The notes beneath the pieces were generated by a model. It ran no database searches. It was not told the origin of the DNA and worked only from the letters and a program-made list of their open reading frames with translations. This document shows positions 25,012 to 33,550 of a stretch of 64,000 nt of DNA, piece after piece. Positions within the stretch are counted from its first letter, which is position 1; every line of letters starts with the position of its first letter. Source of the stretch: Caldalkalibacillus salinus (GTDB taxonomy: Bacteria > Bacillota > Bacilli > Caldalkalibacillales > JCM-10596); NCBI RefSeq assembly GCF_016745835.1, contig NZ_JAERVL010000017.1, positions 1 to 64,000 of the forward strand, in the 5' to 3' direction. A program made the translations under genes and the position numbers.

Positions 25012-25743
25012 TTACCCGAGATCGTCGGAGCGTCCGGCTGCAAGGCGGGACCACTGGGCTGTCGGGCGACCGTCTAGCTGAAACTGACCACCTTTGGAGC
25101 CCCAACGCTGCGGCCAGCCCTCGGGCGAATCTTCCCAGAACTCCTGCCTGCCGTAGACAGTCAGGTCCAGCAATCCGTAAGACGGTGACATCAGTTCGTT
25201 GCCGCGACCAGTAGTCCAGTAGGTCTCGTAGACCTTGTCACCGTCCCGGATATAACTAACCAAGATGCCGAAGTGTCGCCCTACGATCAACCGGTCCACG
25301 GAGTCTTGGGGTACCGAGTACCAGGGAACCGTCCAGCCCATGAAGTCGCGATACTGCGAGCTTTCTTTATACGGTCCCTGACAAAAAGTCGCATAGCTCA
25401 CGTCCCGTGAGTGTAGGTAGGACAGCTCGTTGATGTGAGTCGTGGAGAAGGTACAGCCCTCGCACTGCTCTGCGGCGGGCTTGCCGGTGTGCCACATGTG
25501 ATAGTAGACGACTAGCTGGTGACGGCCCTCGAACGTCTCCAGCAGCGTGACTGGACCATCTGGGCCGATCAGCGGAATGGTCGAGTCCACCTCAACCATC
25601 GGCAGCCGCCGACGGGCTGCCGCAATTGCATCACCTTCGCGAGTATGCGCCTTCTCTCGAATCCGTAACTCATCCAGTTTGGCCTGCCAGGTGGACCGGT
25701 CGACCACTTTAGGCAACGTAGAAGTGTTGTAATTTTGATTCAT
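25012..25743 (-). CDS. DUF899 thioredoxin-like protein, GC-rich
   Basis: 243 residues of the DUF899 family, a thioredoxin-like fold. The N-terminal 'REKAHTREGDAIAAARRRLPMVEV' (about residues 29-52) is followed by 'LVVYYHMWHTGKPAAEQCEGCTF', where a C-x-x-C pair sits at the usual redox position. The C-terminal half has 'GWTVPWYSVP'. The reaction is not established. Its body is about 60% GC by line counts (one 60-base line reaches 70%), against roughly 40-45% in both neighbours, and its protein is Arg/Gly/Trp-rich, so recent acquisition from a high-GC donor is likely. The first few codons and the AGGGAGAT ribosome site look native. Confidence 0.88.
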   Translation of the reverse strand: MNQNYNTSTLPKVVDRSTWQAKLDELRIREKAHTREGDAIAAARRRLPMVEVDSTIPLIGPDGPVTLLETFEGRHQLVVYYHMWHTGKPAAEQCEGCTFSTTHINELSYLHSRDVSYATFCQGPYKESSQYRDFMGWTVPWYSVPQDSVDRLIVGRHFGILVSYIRDGDKVYETYWTTGRGNELMSPSYGLLDLTVYGRQEFWEDSPEGWPQRWGSKGGQFQLDGRPTAQWSRLAAGRSDDLG

Positions 25744-25821
25744 TTTAATTATCTCCCTTCGCTACTGCTTACACTCCCAAATTTTATCACGTATAAATAC
25801 AGAGGAATTCTTCTCGATTGC

Positions 25822-26130
25822 TTAAAAATCCTTTACTGTACTATTATTACCCGTCACCACCCGCTTGCCAACGATGACAACACCTTCGGCTTCTAGTAAA
25901 CTTTTCTGTCGTTCAACCTTATCTGGATCGTTTAGAGCGATTTCACCCTTGGCATTAATGACACGGTGCCACGGTAAGAGGTACTTCGCACTTGATGAAT
26001 GAAGGATTCTTGCCACTTGTCTTGCTGCACGCGGATGACCCGCTAGCCTGGCAACTTGACCATAGGTCATGGTATGACCTTTGGGAATGTGTTTAATAAT
26101 ATCAATGACGGCCACTGTAAAAGGTTGCAC
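25822..26130 (-). CDS. Alkyltransferase-like protein (Atl), MGMT fold without catalytic Cys
   Basis: 102 residues matching the DNA-binding half of O6-alkylguanine alkyltransferases: 'IPKGHTMTYGQVARLAGHPRAARQVA' (about residues 15-40) with the helix-turn-helix and arginine finger. The catalytic PCHRV motif reads PWHRV, with Trp54 replacing the cysteine. That defines Atl proteins, which bind alkylated guanine and hand it to nucleotide excision repair rather than repairing it directly. The GTG at 26130 is chosen because AGAGGAG lies 8 bases upstream and gives the family length. The frame's upstream ATG codons at 26178 and 26166 add an unusual repeated MNQA and have no ribosome site. Confidence 0.85.
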   Translation of the reverse strand: MQPFTVAVIDIIKHIPKGHTMTYGQVARLAGHPRAARQVARILHSSSAKYLLPWHRVINAKGEIALNDPDKVERQKSLLEAEGVVIVGKRVVTGNNSTVKDF

Positions 26131-26230
26131 GGCTAAAGCTCCTCTCGCTAAGTGTGCTTGGTTCATTGCTTGGTTCATTCTTCTGTACGAAATGTAATGT
26201 TATTGAAGAAATATGTAAAACAAATAGAGA

Positions 26231-26269
26231 AAACCCAAGCGACGATTGCGACGATCAGCGCTTGGGTTT
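26231..26269 (-). terminator. Hairpin terminator between RDD and Atl genes
   Basis: AAACCCAAGCG (26231-26241) and CGCTTGGGTTT (26259-26269) form a perfect 11-bp stem with a 17-base loop. On the minus strand UUUUC follows, and on the plus strand UUUAUUUUAU. It sits after the RDD gene and before the Atl gene. Confidence 0.7.
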
Positions 26270-26422
26270 ATTTTATCTCGTATTCACTGAGCTGTACACA
26301 GACGTTAATGATTAATACACGATAATCATGGATACGATTGACATCATTCATAACTCAAGAGATGTTTCAAGTTCGTCATATAGGTGTCTTCCGCTGTAGA
26401 AGTCGATCTCTGCCTTTCTGTC

Positions 26423-26836
26423 TTATGGTTCTAAGGTTGTGACATACGTACCGGCGATCATATCGTGGATGGCCCGTTTATCTTCTCTTAGTCCCACCAT
26501 AAAGGCGCTAATGACTAAGGCAATACCTAGGGTCACTACATACACGATATGACCGACCAAGACTCTCAGTAACATGGTGCCAATACTGACGGGGCTTCCG
26601 TCTTTCCTGACAATGCGTACACCAAGAATTCTCTTGCCTACGGTATACCCGTACCATACGAGCGGTATCACAATCGTGTAAATGAGATACATAATATTAG
26701 AGAGTGCTTCTGCCACCTGTTCATTTGTCATTATAAGTCCGGCTAGCATAGCAATAGGCAGTGATACGATAATGGCATCTAGTATTTGGGCGGCAAGCCT
26801 TCTCCAAAAACCTCCGGGATAGTTTATGTTTTCCAT
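26423..26836 (-). CDS. RDD-family membrane protein
   Basis: 137 residues with the RDD signature: Arg and Asp in 'WRRLAAQILDAII' of the first membrane segment, a second segment (~48-66), 'GYTVGKRILGVRIVRKDG' between segments and a third segment (~95-117). Members are small membrane proteins, some acting as transport modulators or Na+/H+ antiporters; the role here is unknown. The ATG at 26836 follows GAGAGGAG by 9 bases. The frame continues open for 24 codons past its TAA (26425-26423) to a TGA at 26350. It follows the RND pump gene by 94 bases and may be read from the same transcript. Confidence 0.82.
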   Translation of the reverse strand: MENINYPGGFWRRLAAQILDAIIVSLPIAMLAGLIMTNEQVAEALSNIMYLIYTIVIPLVWYGYTVGKRILGVRIVRKDGSPVSIGTMLLRVLVGHIVYVVTLGIALVISAFMVGLREDKRAIHDMIAGTYVTTLEP

Positions 26837-26914
26837 CAATCTATACTCCTCTCCTTGCTTTTACGGGTTTTGTACCCACATAAGAGTATAGAGGAATGAG
26901 CTTAATGTGACAAG

Positions 26915-26932
26915 AATTTGAGCATTCAAATT
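26915..26932 (-). terminator. Weak hairpin at the end of the biosynthetic operon
   Basis: AATTTGA and TCAAATT (26915-26932) pair around GCAT and overlap the RND stop codon. No U-run follows, so any termination would be weak. No stronger terminator lies between the RND gene and the RDD gene. Confidence 0.3.
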
Positions 26933-29900
26933 AAATTTGTTGTTTCACCGGATGGCTATCCGTTGCTGACCGACGCCTGAACATAGACTGAACCCTTTTA
27001 AGGATGTCTTCATACACCATATAGATAGCTGGTATAAGCAATAGTGTGATAAGCGTACTGACCAACAGACCAAAGATCATGACAACGGCTAATGGCGATT
27101 GGAAGTGACTAGCGCCGCCCGTTGAAATCGCCATCGGTAACATCCCAGCGGCGGTCGTTAATGCCGTCATCATAATGGGGCGTAAGCGATCTCGTCCCGC
27201 TTCAACTAGTGCTTCTTCACTCTTGAGCCCTTGTAACTTCAGTTGTTTTGTTCGGTCAATAAGTAAGATGGCATTATTTAAGACGATGCCGATTAAAATA
27301 ACCACGCCGACAGCAGACATCGCGTTTAATTCCTTTTGTGTCACAAACAATCCGAACAAGGCACCGACAAACGTGAGTGGCACGATTGACATCACGATAA
27401 AAGGATGGGCCAAATGATTAAACTGCACGGCCATAACACAATAAACGAGGAGCAAGGCCACAATCACAATAAACAGTATCTCAGTAAAGGTCTCTTCTTG
27501 ATCTGCTAACTGGCCTAGCGTTGAGACAGTATAGTTCTCAGGTATCTCAAGCGATGCGATGACATCCTGAACATCCCGTTGAGCTTGACCTAGATCTTGG
27601 CTCGTGTCATCCGCTGAAATTACAACTGACCTCATACCATCGTGTCGGCTTATTTCTATCGGGGAGGGCACAACGTCTAAGGCTAGAAAGTCCGACATAT
27701 CCTGTACCCCCGCTTGGGTCGTGACTAGTAGTGACGTGACATCTTCAGCCTCCTCAATCTTCTGATCACTCGTAAGTACGACGGGGTGGGTACGGCCTTC
27801 TAAGGTCACCTCATCGATCGTTTCTTGTCCGAGATGTAAGTTCAGTTGTTGTAGTAAGAACGCGCTTGTGAGTTGGCTGGCGGATAACGCTTCTTCATCT
27901 ATATTAATAAGTAGTTCTTCGTTCGTTTGGGACAGCGTATGATTGACGCCGGAAAATCCGTCTAAGTCATCTAAAGCGGTGGCGATGTCATCTCCAATTT
28001 GCCGTAGTGTGTCCAAATCATGTCCTTGCACCATCACTTGTATGGGAGCTCCTCCCCCGCCTGCGAAAATAGCATCTGCAACGGCTTGAATCGGGTAGTC
28101 ATTTTTCAGGCTGTCGACAATATCGTGTATGTCTTGTTTGACTTGCGTTTGACTAAGAGTGGCATTCTCTTCAGGTGTCATATTAATAAACAGATAGACA
28201 CGTTTGGGATCTAAAATATTAACGAGGTAGTCCTCTATCTCTGAATGCGCGTCAAACGCTTGGTGCAGATCATCAGCGAGTTGGGTTTGTTCCTCTAGTG
28301 ATAACATTTCCTCCAAAGATAATATAAGTTCCGCTTGCCTGTCATAGACATCGGGCATTAATCCCTGCGGAATATTTGGTATCAGGAAAATTGAAGCCAC
28401 AAACACCATGACAAATAGAAATATCGTTAACCAACGGTAGCGTTTCTTGTTCACAATACCTCGCGTGAGGGTCGTATAGAGACGATACTGTTCCTTCTTC
28501 ACTCTCCTACTTCTTCTTGGTTTATCATCATTCGATTTTAGCTTATCGTCACTCGATAGTTGCTCATCACTTGAAGATGTCGCGCTTGATGCTGTATCAT
28601 TGTTGTTTGCTTTTTTAATCCATTGTTGGGCTAAGACGGGGATTAGGGTAAAAGAAACAAAGACTGAACTCAACAAAGCGATGACAATCACAATAGACAT
28701 GATAAACGTGAACTCCCCCACTTCACCACTCAGCATGCCGATGGGTAGGAAGACCACAATGGTGGTGAGTGTAGCACTGATAATAGCCGTGTAAACCTCT
28801 TTGATCCCTTGGGTCACAGCTTTAAACTTGGACTGTCCCTGCTCTAATTTGCGGTAAATAGATTCAAGCATCACGATAGCGGTGTCGACCATCATTCCGA
28901 TACCCAGACCTAGGCCGATAATTGTCAGCACGTTGATACTGTAATCTAAGACCCATACTGTCGCTAACGTCAATAAAACCGAGGACGGTATGGCTACTGC
29001 TATTACCAGTGTGGCTCTGAAGTTCCTCAGAAAAAGGAGTATAAGAAGAATGGCCAGTATACCACCGACAGCAACCTTCGTTTGAACATCGTAAACTGTT
29101 TTACCGATATAATCTCCCTTTGAAGTCAGCTCTTCTACTGTTAAGTGACCCATGAGGTCATCAGATTCCATCTCATCGAGTAGTCCTCGGACCGCTTCGG
29201 TGAGTTGAAAATCAGTGGCATCACTTGACCGGCCAACTTGAACGGAGATATACGTGTCATCCCCGTTTTTCCATAAGCGCGTGGAAGACTCAGATTCGGT
29301 TTGGGTCACATCGGCAATCTCCTCAAGCGTGACGATGGTTGACCCTGTTTGTATTCTCATATCCTTGAACTCATCAATGCTTTGCTTTCTCGTGTCCCAA
29401 CGCAGGTTCATGGGACTATCATTCACACTGACTTGCCCTAGGGACCTCAGTTGGTTCTCGTTTTGCACGCTCTGAATCACTTGTTGTGGGGTCAATTGGT
29501 ACGCCGCTAGTCTATCTTCGATCAACTGGATTTGGAGCACGTCGGTCTGGTCACCCACAACGCGAACATCACTGACTTCCCTAAGGCTTTCCAATCGTGG
29601 TTTAAGCTCGTCATGTACAAACTGACTCATCTCATCCATGCTGCTGCCTTCAACGTCGATGAAAAAGGAGTAAGCGGAGTCCATGGAAAATTGTTGAACG
29701 AGCATCTCCTGTACAAAGGGGAGCTGTGGTTGTAAGCGGCGCACAACCGATTCTAGCTCCCGGTACGCCTCATCCCCAGTTCCTTCTAAAAACGTCACCC
29801 TTATGTTGGCCAGTCCGGTCGATGACTGAGAGGTGACACTATCTACATTTTTCAATGCTAATATGCTCTGTTCTAGTGGGGCTGTGATGAACTGTTCAAC

Positions 29901-30074
29901 GTTGACTGCGGACTCGTCACCCGCATGAACCTGAACGGACGCACCATCAAAGGTCATATCTGGCATTAATTCGATTTTTAAATCTTGCGCTGCAAAAAGT
30001 CCGAAGATTAAGATGAAAACAGCGAGAAAGCCAACGATGATCTTACGCTGAAGTATGAATTCAAGCAGTTTCAA
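26931..30074 (-). CDS. RND (AcrB/SwrC-type) exporter
   Basis: 1047 residues in the AcrB layout: membrane segment ~10-30, outer domain ~35-330, segments ~335-485, cytoplasmic linker with a Ser/Asp/Lys-rich low-complexity stretch (~500-535), segment ~545-565, second outer domain, and segments ~870-1030. 'GLGIGMMVDTAIVMLESIYR' (about residues 389-408) carries the proton-relay Asp. Gram-positive members such as SwrC act without an outer-membrane channel and give resistance to the host's own lipopeptides. Here the gene is last in the biosynthetic operon, with TTG overlapping the flavoenzyme stop by 4 bases and AAGGAGG upstream. It is the probable product exporter or self-resistance pump. Confidence 0.93.
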   Translation of the reverse strand: MKLLEFILQRKIIVGFLAVFILIFGLFAAQDLKIELMPDMTFDGASVQVHAGDESAVNVEQFITAPLEQSILALKNVDSVTSQSSTGLANIRVTFLEGTGDEAYRELESVVRRLQPQLPFVQEMLVQQFSMDSAYSFFIDVEGSSMDEMSQFVHDELKPRLESLREVSDVRVVGDQTDVLQIQLIEDRLAAYQLTPQQVIQSVQNENQLRSLGQVSVNDSPMNLRWDTRKQSIDEFKDMRIQTGSTIVTLEEIADVTQTESESSTRLWKNGDDTYISVQVGRSSDATDFQLTEAVRGLLDEMESDDLMGHLTVEELTSKGDYIGKTVYDVQTKVAVGGILAILLILLFLRNFRATLVIAVAIPSSVLLTLATVWVLDYSINVLTIIGLGLGIGMMVDTAIVMLESIYRKLEQGQSKFKAVTQGIKEVYTAIISATLTTIVVFLPIGMLSGEVGEFTFIMSIVIVIALLSSVFVSFTLIPVLAQQWIKKANNNDTASSATSSSDEQLSSDDKLKSNDDKPRRSRRVKKEQYRLYTTLTRGIVNKKRYRWLTIFLFVMVFVASIFLIPNIPQGLMPDVYDRQAELILSLEEMLSLEEQTQLADDLHQAFDAHSEIEDYLVNILDPKRVYLFINMTPEENATLSQTQVKQDIHDIVDSLKNDYPIQAVADAIFAGGGGAPIQVMVQGHDLDTLRQIGDDIATALDDLDGFSGVNHTLSQTNEELLINIDEEALSASQLTSAFLLQQLNLHLGQETIDEVTLEGRTHPVVLTSDQKIEEAEDVTSLLVTTQAGVQDMSDFLALDVVPSPIEISRHDGMRSVVISADDTSQDLGQAQRDVQDVIASLEIPENYTVSTLGQLADQEETFTEILFIVIVALLLVYCVMAVQFNHLAHPFIVMSIVPLTFVGALFGLFVTQKELNAMSAVGVVILIGIVLNNAILLIDRTKQLKLQGLKSEEALVEAGRDRLRPIMMTALTTAAGMLPMAISTGGASHFQSPLAVVMIFGLLVSTLITLLLIPAIYMVYEDILKRVQSMFRRRSATDSHPVKQQI

Positions 30075-31585
30075 AGCGGTATTCCTCCTTCTACGTGTTG
30101 AGATTGTAATGGCTGCTTTAGCAGTTGTTTATGTATCCTTTCAGCCTCCATTACCCCAGATTGGGCCACACCCTGATATCCTCCACCCGGTCGGGTCCAA
30201 GCCCCCGTAAATGAAAGGCCCTTCACTGGTGTCCGCTGTTTTAGGCGGGCGATACCTGACAGTGAGACGGTTTGAGCGTACCCGTATATCGCCCCTTGCG
30301 GATTATCTGTATAGCGCTGCATGGTACGCGGGGTTCCCAGCTCGATTACATCAACATAAGATTGGATACCAGGATAGATCTCAGCTAAACGGTTCATGAG
30401 TATGCCAATGACCTCTTCCTTTCGCTCGAGGTAGGCCCTCCTTTCTTTTGGCCAATTGTGTATATAATCGATATAAAACAGAGATAAGACTTGTTTGTCT
30501 TGGTGGTTGAGTAAAGGGTCTGCCTTTTGATAGTTGGTCAAGCCGAGATTGACCTTCGAAGCATCACCCTTCTGATGATATTCAAAACTTATTTCGGAGT
30601 CCGTTTCATCTATCATGAATAAATCCTCATGTACGTCGATAGGGTTATGTTTTAGACCCAAGTAGAGCTGTGTGATCGAAGGACCGATTTCAGCTTCGCT
30701 CAGTTTACGACGATAGGACTCACTGATAAGGTTCAGATCTGATAGTAGTGACATGGTTCGTGGTGGACTCGCATTGGAGACCACCCACTGACCGCGAAAC
30801 ATGGCTCCTTTTTCTGTCAAAAGACCGTACGCCCCATGCGTATTGGCGAGGATCTGCTGAACAACATGGTTTAGATAGACATGACCCCCGTGCTGCTGGA
30901 TGACATGAACCAGAGAATCTGATAAAGCTTGAGCGCCTCCTCGAATATAGTAAGTCCCTTCGAAATGGTAGCTAATCCAAGGAATGATGAAGTATAAGGC
31001 TGCTAGTCGACGAGGCGGCAAACCGTAATAGGACCAGTTCGCACTGAAAAACGCAATAAATAGAGGATCGTCGATGTATAGATTGAGCATTTCTGCTAAC
31101 GTGAGTTTAGACCAAGTTGTGAGCCTGTCATTGTCATTAAACCCATACGTTTGTGCACGCTGTGATTGCTTTAATTTATGGTAGAATTTCTGTAAATCCT
31201 GAAAAAGTTGAATGAGGCCTGTACGTTGCTGAGGAAACATATCAATCAACAGATTGAAGTAAGCTTTAGGATCGGAAGGGACATGTATGACCTCACCCTG
31301 CCACCAAACTGTATATGGATACTCCTTTTTAATAGGGGTAATCGCCTGATGAACCCAACATTTTTTAAGAAGCTGTGTAAAGCTTTGGTGCTCTCCTAAA
31401 CCACCTAAACCGTGTAAAGAGACGTCGAATGTGTAGGGTCCCTTTCTTCTAAAGTTGGTTGCATATCCACCGGGGATATGATGCCGTTCAAAAACAGCGA
31501 CACGATACCCATATTGCGCTAATCTTGCCCCACAAGTTAAGCCACCCAGCCCCGCCCCTATGATAAGAACATCATACTTATCCAA
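30071..31585 (-). CDS. CrtI/phytoene-dehydrogenase-like FAD oxidoreductase
   Basis: 504 residues from the TTG at 31585. The dinucleotide motif GAGLGG (10-15) and 'VFERHHIPGGYA' follow the FAD-binding pattern. The C-terminal 'GLSFTGAWTRPGGGYQGVAQSG' (near residue 465) is the CrtI/CrtO/retinol-saturase signature. These enzymes desaturate or isomerise conjugated chains. Placed with a type II KS/CLF/KR/DH set, it may dehydrogenate or aromatise the acyl polyene; phytoene-dehydrogenase homologues occur in actinobacterial cinnamoyl-lipid clusters such as skyllamycin (from memory). TTG is chosen because AGGAGGTG lies 5 bases upstream; the longer GTG start at 31639 has no ribosome site. A gap of 228 bases separates it from the AMP-ligase gene. 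Confidence 0.85.
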   Translation of the reverse strand: MDKYDVLIIGAGLGGLTCGARLAQYGYRVAVFERHHIPGGYATNFRRKGPYTFDVSLHGLGGLGEHQSFTQLLKKCWVHQAITPIKKEYPYTVWWQGEVIHVPSDPKAYFNLLIDMFPQQRTGLIQLFQDLQKFYHKLKQSQRAQTYGFNDNDRLTTWSKLTLAEMLNLYIDDPLFIAFFSANWSYYGLPPRRLAALYFIIPWISYHFEGTYYIRGGAQALSDSLVHVIQQHGGHVYLNHVVQQILANTHGAYGLLTEKGAMFRGQWVVSNASPPRTMSLLSDLNLISESYRRKLSEAEIGPSITQLYLGLKHNPIDVHEDLFMIDETDSEISFEYHQKGDASKVNLGLTNYQKADPLLNHQDKQVLSLFYIDYIHNWPKERRAYLERKEEVIGILMNRLAEIYPGIQSYVDVIELGTPRTMQRYTDNPQGAIYGYAQTVSLSGIARLKQRTPVKGLSFTGAWTRPGGGYQGVAQSGVMEAERIHKQLLKQPLQSQHVEGGIPL

Positions 31586-31813
31586 TGACACACCTCCTAC
31601 AAGATCGTGTCCTGATTGTTCATAACACGTATGCGACACTAAAAATGAACCTTATACGAAATAAAACCATTTACGACAAGTAAATAAAACGCATACCCCA
31701 ACCACGCCATCACGCATATCTCGCATTTTATGAATGAACAACCTACGTATACACTACGAAACGGATATGAACCTACAAGCTTCTGGCTATTATAGCCTAC
31801 GTACAATCTGCCC

Positions 31814-33550
31814 CTAATCAAAAGCGGTCTGGAGCTGATTGGTGAGATACAATGTCTTGGTCTGTCTCCTCTGCACTTTACCGCTGGACGTTTTAGGTAG
31901 CGTCCCCTCTTTTAAGAGCACGATGTCATGCGTTTGGATGTCGTGATGATCCACGATGTGTGAGCGAATCTGGGTTTGTAACTCATTGGGGGATGTCATA
32001 TCAGCCACACGGCGGTAAACTTCTGCCGCTACAACGAGTTTTTCCTCACCATCGTGTTCAATTGAAAACGCCGCGGTTGCATGATTGACGATAGCGTAGT
32101 GACTGTCCTCTGTCGTATCTTCTATGTCTTGTGGATAATGGTTTCGCCCGCGGATGATAATAACATCCTTTATCCGCCCTTTAAAAAACAGCGCCCCATC
32201 CTTAAGGTATCCAAGGTCCCCTGTCCGCAAGTAAGGCCCTTCACCTTCTACTGTATAAGCATGGAAAAGCTCCTCTGTTGCTGATGGATTTCCCCAGTAT
32301 CCACGAGCGACACACGGGCCTTTTATCCATATTTCACCGACTCTTCCAGGATGACAAGAGGTGAGTGTCTGTGGATTGACGATTCGGACCTGCATCCCCT
32401 CACCGGGTTGACCACAGGAGACATTATTTGCTCTCTTAGGCGCGATGTCATGTTCAACCGACAGATTATCTGTGGCCGATGTGGCCTGTTCATCATCAAG
32501 CTCAGTAGGAACATGCTCATCCACTTGAACCGTTTCTTTTGGTAGTGTGCATGTCACCATGAGCGTAGCTTCTGCTAGGCCATAAGAAGGGCAAAAGGCA
32601 GATGATTTAAAGCCCTGTGGTGCAAATTTCTGTTTGAACCTTTCCAAGGTTTCAAACTTCACGACATCTGAACTGTTAAAAGCAATATCCCAAGAGGATA
32701 AATCAAGGGTCTGTCGCTCTTCATCTGTCACTTTTTGTGTACATAAGTCAAAGGCAAAGTTAGGTGCACCGCTATAGGTTCCTCTGTAATCACTGATGTT
32801 CTTCAACCAAGAGAAAGGGTTCTGTAGGAACTCTAGAGGAGACATGGCAATACAGGTACCGCCGATATATAAAGGCTGCAAGATGCCCCCTATAATGCCC
32901 ATGTCGTGATACAACGGCAACCAGTTTACAATCACCGCCTCGTCCTGATGACCACTCACTGCTTGGATCATATAAGAATTATGAACCAGATTTCGCTGTG
33001 TCACGATGACGCCTTTGGGACGTCCAGTTGAGCCTGACGTATATTGCAGAAAAGCAATGTCCTCTTCCCGTGGCACACTTACGCCTCGAAATGTGGTGAC
33101 TGAGTCTGGCACATCTTCAACGGCCAGCCAATTGAGGTCTGTCACAACAGGATCTTGGGCAAATCGTTTGTGTATGACTTGCTTGATTTTGCTCGTGGAT
33201 AATACGAGGCTGGGTTGACAGTCCTCAGCGATGGCGTATAAGCGGCCGATATGTTTATTAGGCGGAACGGCAGGCACAGCGATGACATTCGCGTACATAC
33301 ATCCGAAAAAGGCGGCGATGAAATCGATGCCCGGTGGGAAGATCAGCAGGACACGCCCTTCTTTTTCCACGCCGCTCTCTATAAGGGCAGTGGCAATCGC
33401 TCTCGCTTTGAGATCCAGCTCGGCATACGTAAAAGATTGGTAAACGTCATGATGAGTGAGGTAGCGGTAGGCAAATTTGTCTGGGGTACGTTGGGCTTGC
33501 CCGTGTAGAACGTCCACCATACTACGATGTTTTAGGGCTTGTCCTGTCAT
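31814..33550 (-). CDS. Fatty acyl-AMP ligase (FAAL)
   Basis: 578 residues of the acyl-adenylate family with A3 motif 'YTSGSTGRPKGV', 'WLPLYHDMGIIGGILQPLY' and 'SYGLAEATLM'. The 'PLYHDMGLIG' variant and the C-terminal 'IIIRGRNHYPQDIE' are FAAL hallmarks (FadD32-type), as opposed to CoA ligases. The C-terminal lysine lies in 'LPKTSSGKVQRR'. A FAAL activates a free fatty acid as acyl-AMP and transfers it to an ACP arm. Here it probably loads a chain onto the discrete ACP or onto the first module of the assembly line outside the window. It overlaps the preceding membrane-protein gene by 4 bases. Confidence 0.92.
   Translation of the reverse strand: MTGQALKHRSMVDVLHGQAQRTPDKFAYRYLTHHDVYQSFTYAELDLKARAIATALIESGVEKEGRVLLIFPPGIDFIAAFFGCMYANVIAVPAVPPNKHIGRLYAIAEDCQPSLVLSTSKIKQVIHKRFAQDPVVTDLNWLAVEDVPDSVTTFRGVSVPREEDIAFLQYTSGSTGRPKGVIVTQRNLVHNSYMIQAVSGHQDEAVIVNWLPLYHDMGIIGGILQPLYIGGTCIAMSPLEFLQNPFSWLKNISDYRGTYSGAPNFAFDLCTQKVTDEERQTLDLSSWDIAFNSSDVVKFETLERFKQKFAPQGFKSSAFCPSYGLAEATLMVTCTLPKETVQVDEHVPTELDDEQATSATDNLSVEHDIAPKRANNVSCGQPGEGMQVRIVNPQTLTSCHPGRVGEIWIKGPCVARGYWGNPSATEELFHAYTVEGEGPYLRTGDLGYLKDGALFFKGRIKDVIIIRGRNHYPQDIEDTTEDSHYAIVNHATAAFSIEHDGEEKLVVAAEVYRRVADMTSPNELQTQIRSHIVDHHDIQTHDIVLLKEGTLPKTSSGKVQRRQTKTLYLTNQLQTAFD

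Noticed and set aside
31639-31821. 60-residue minus-strand ORF in the gap between FAAL and CrtI-like genes
   Set aside because: No ribosome site and no family pattern. The gap more likely holds leader or promoter sequence.
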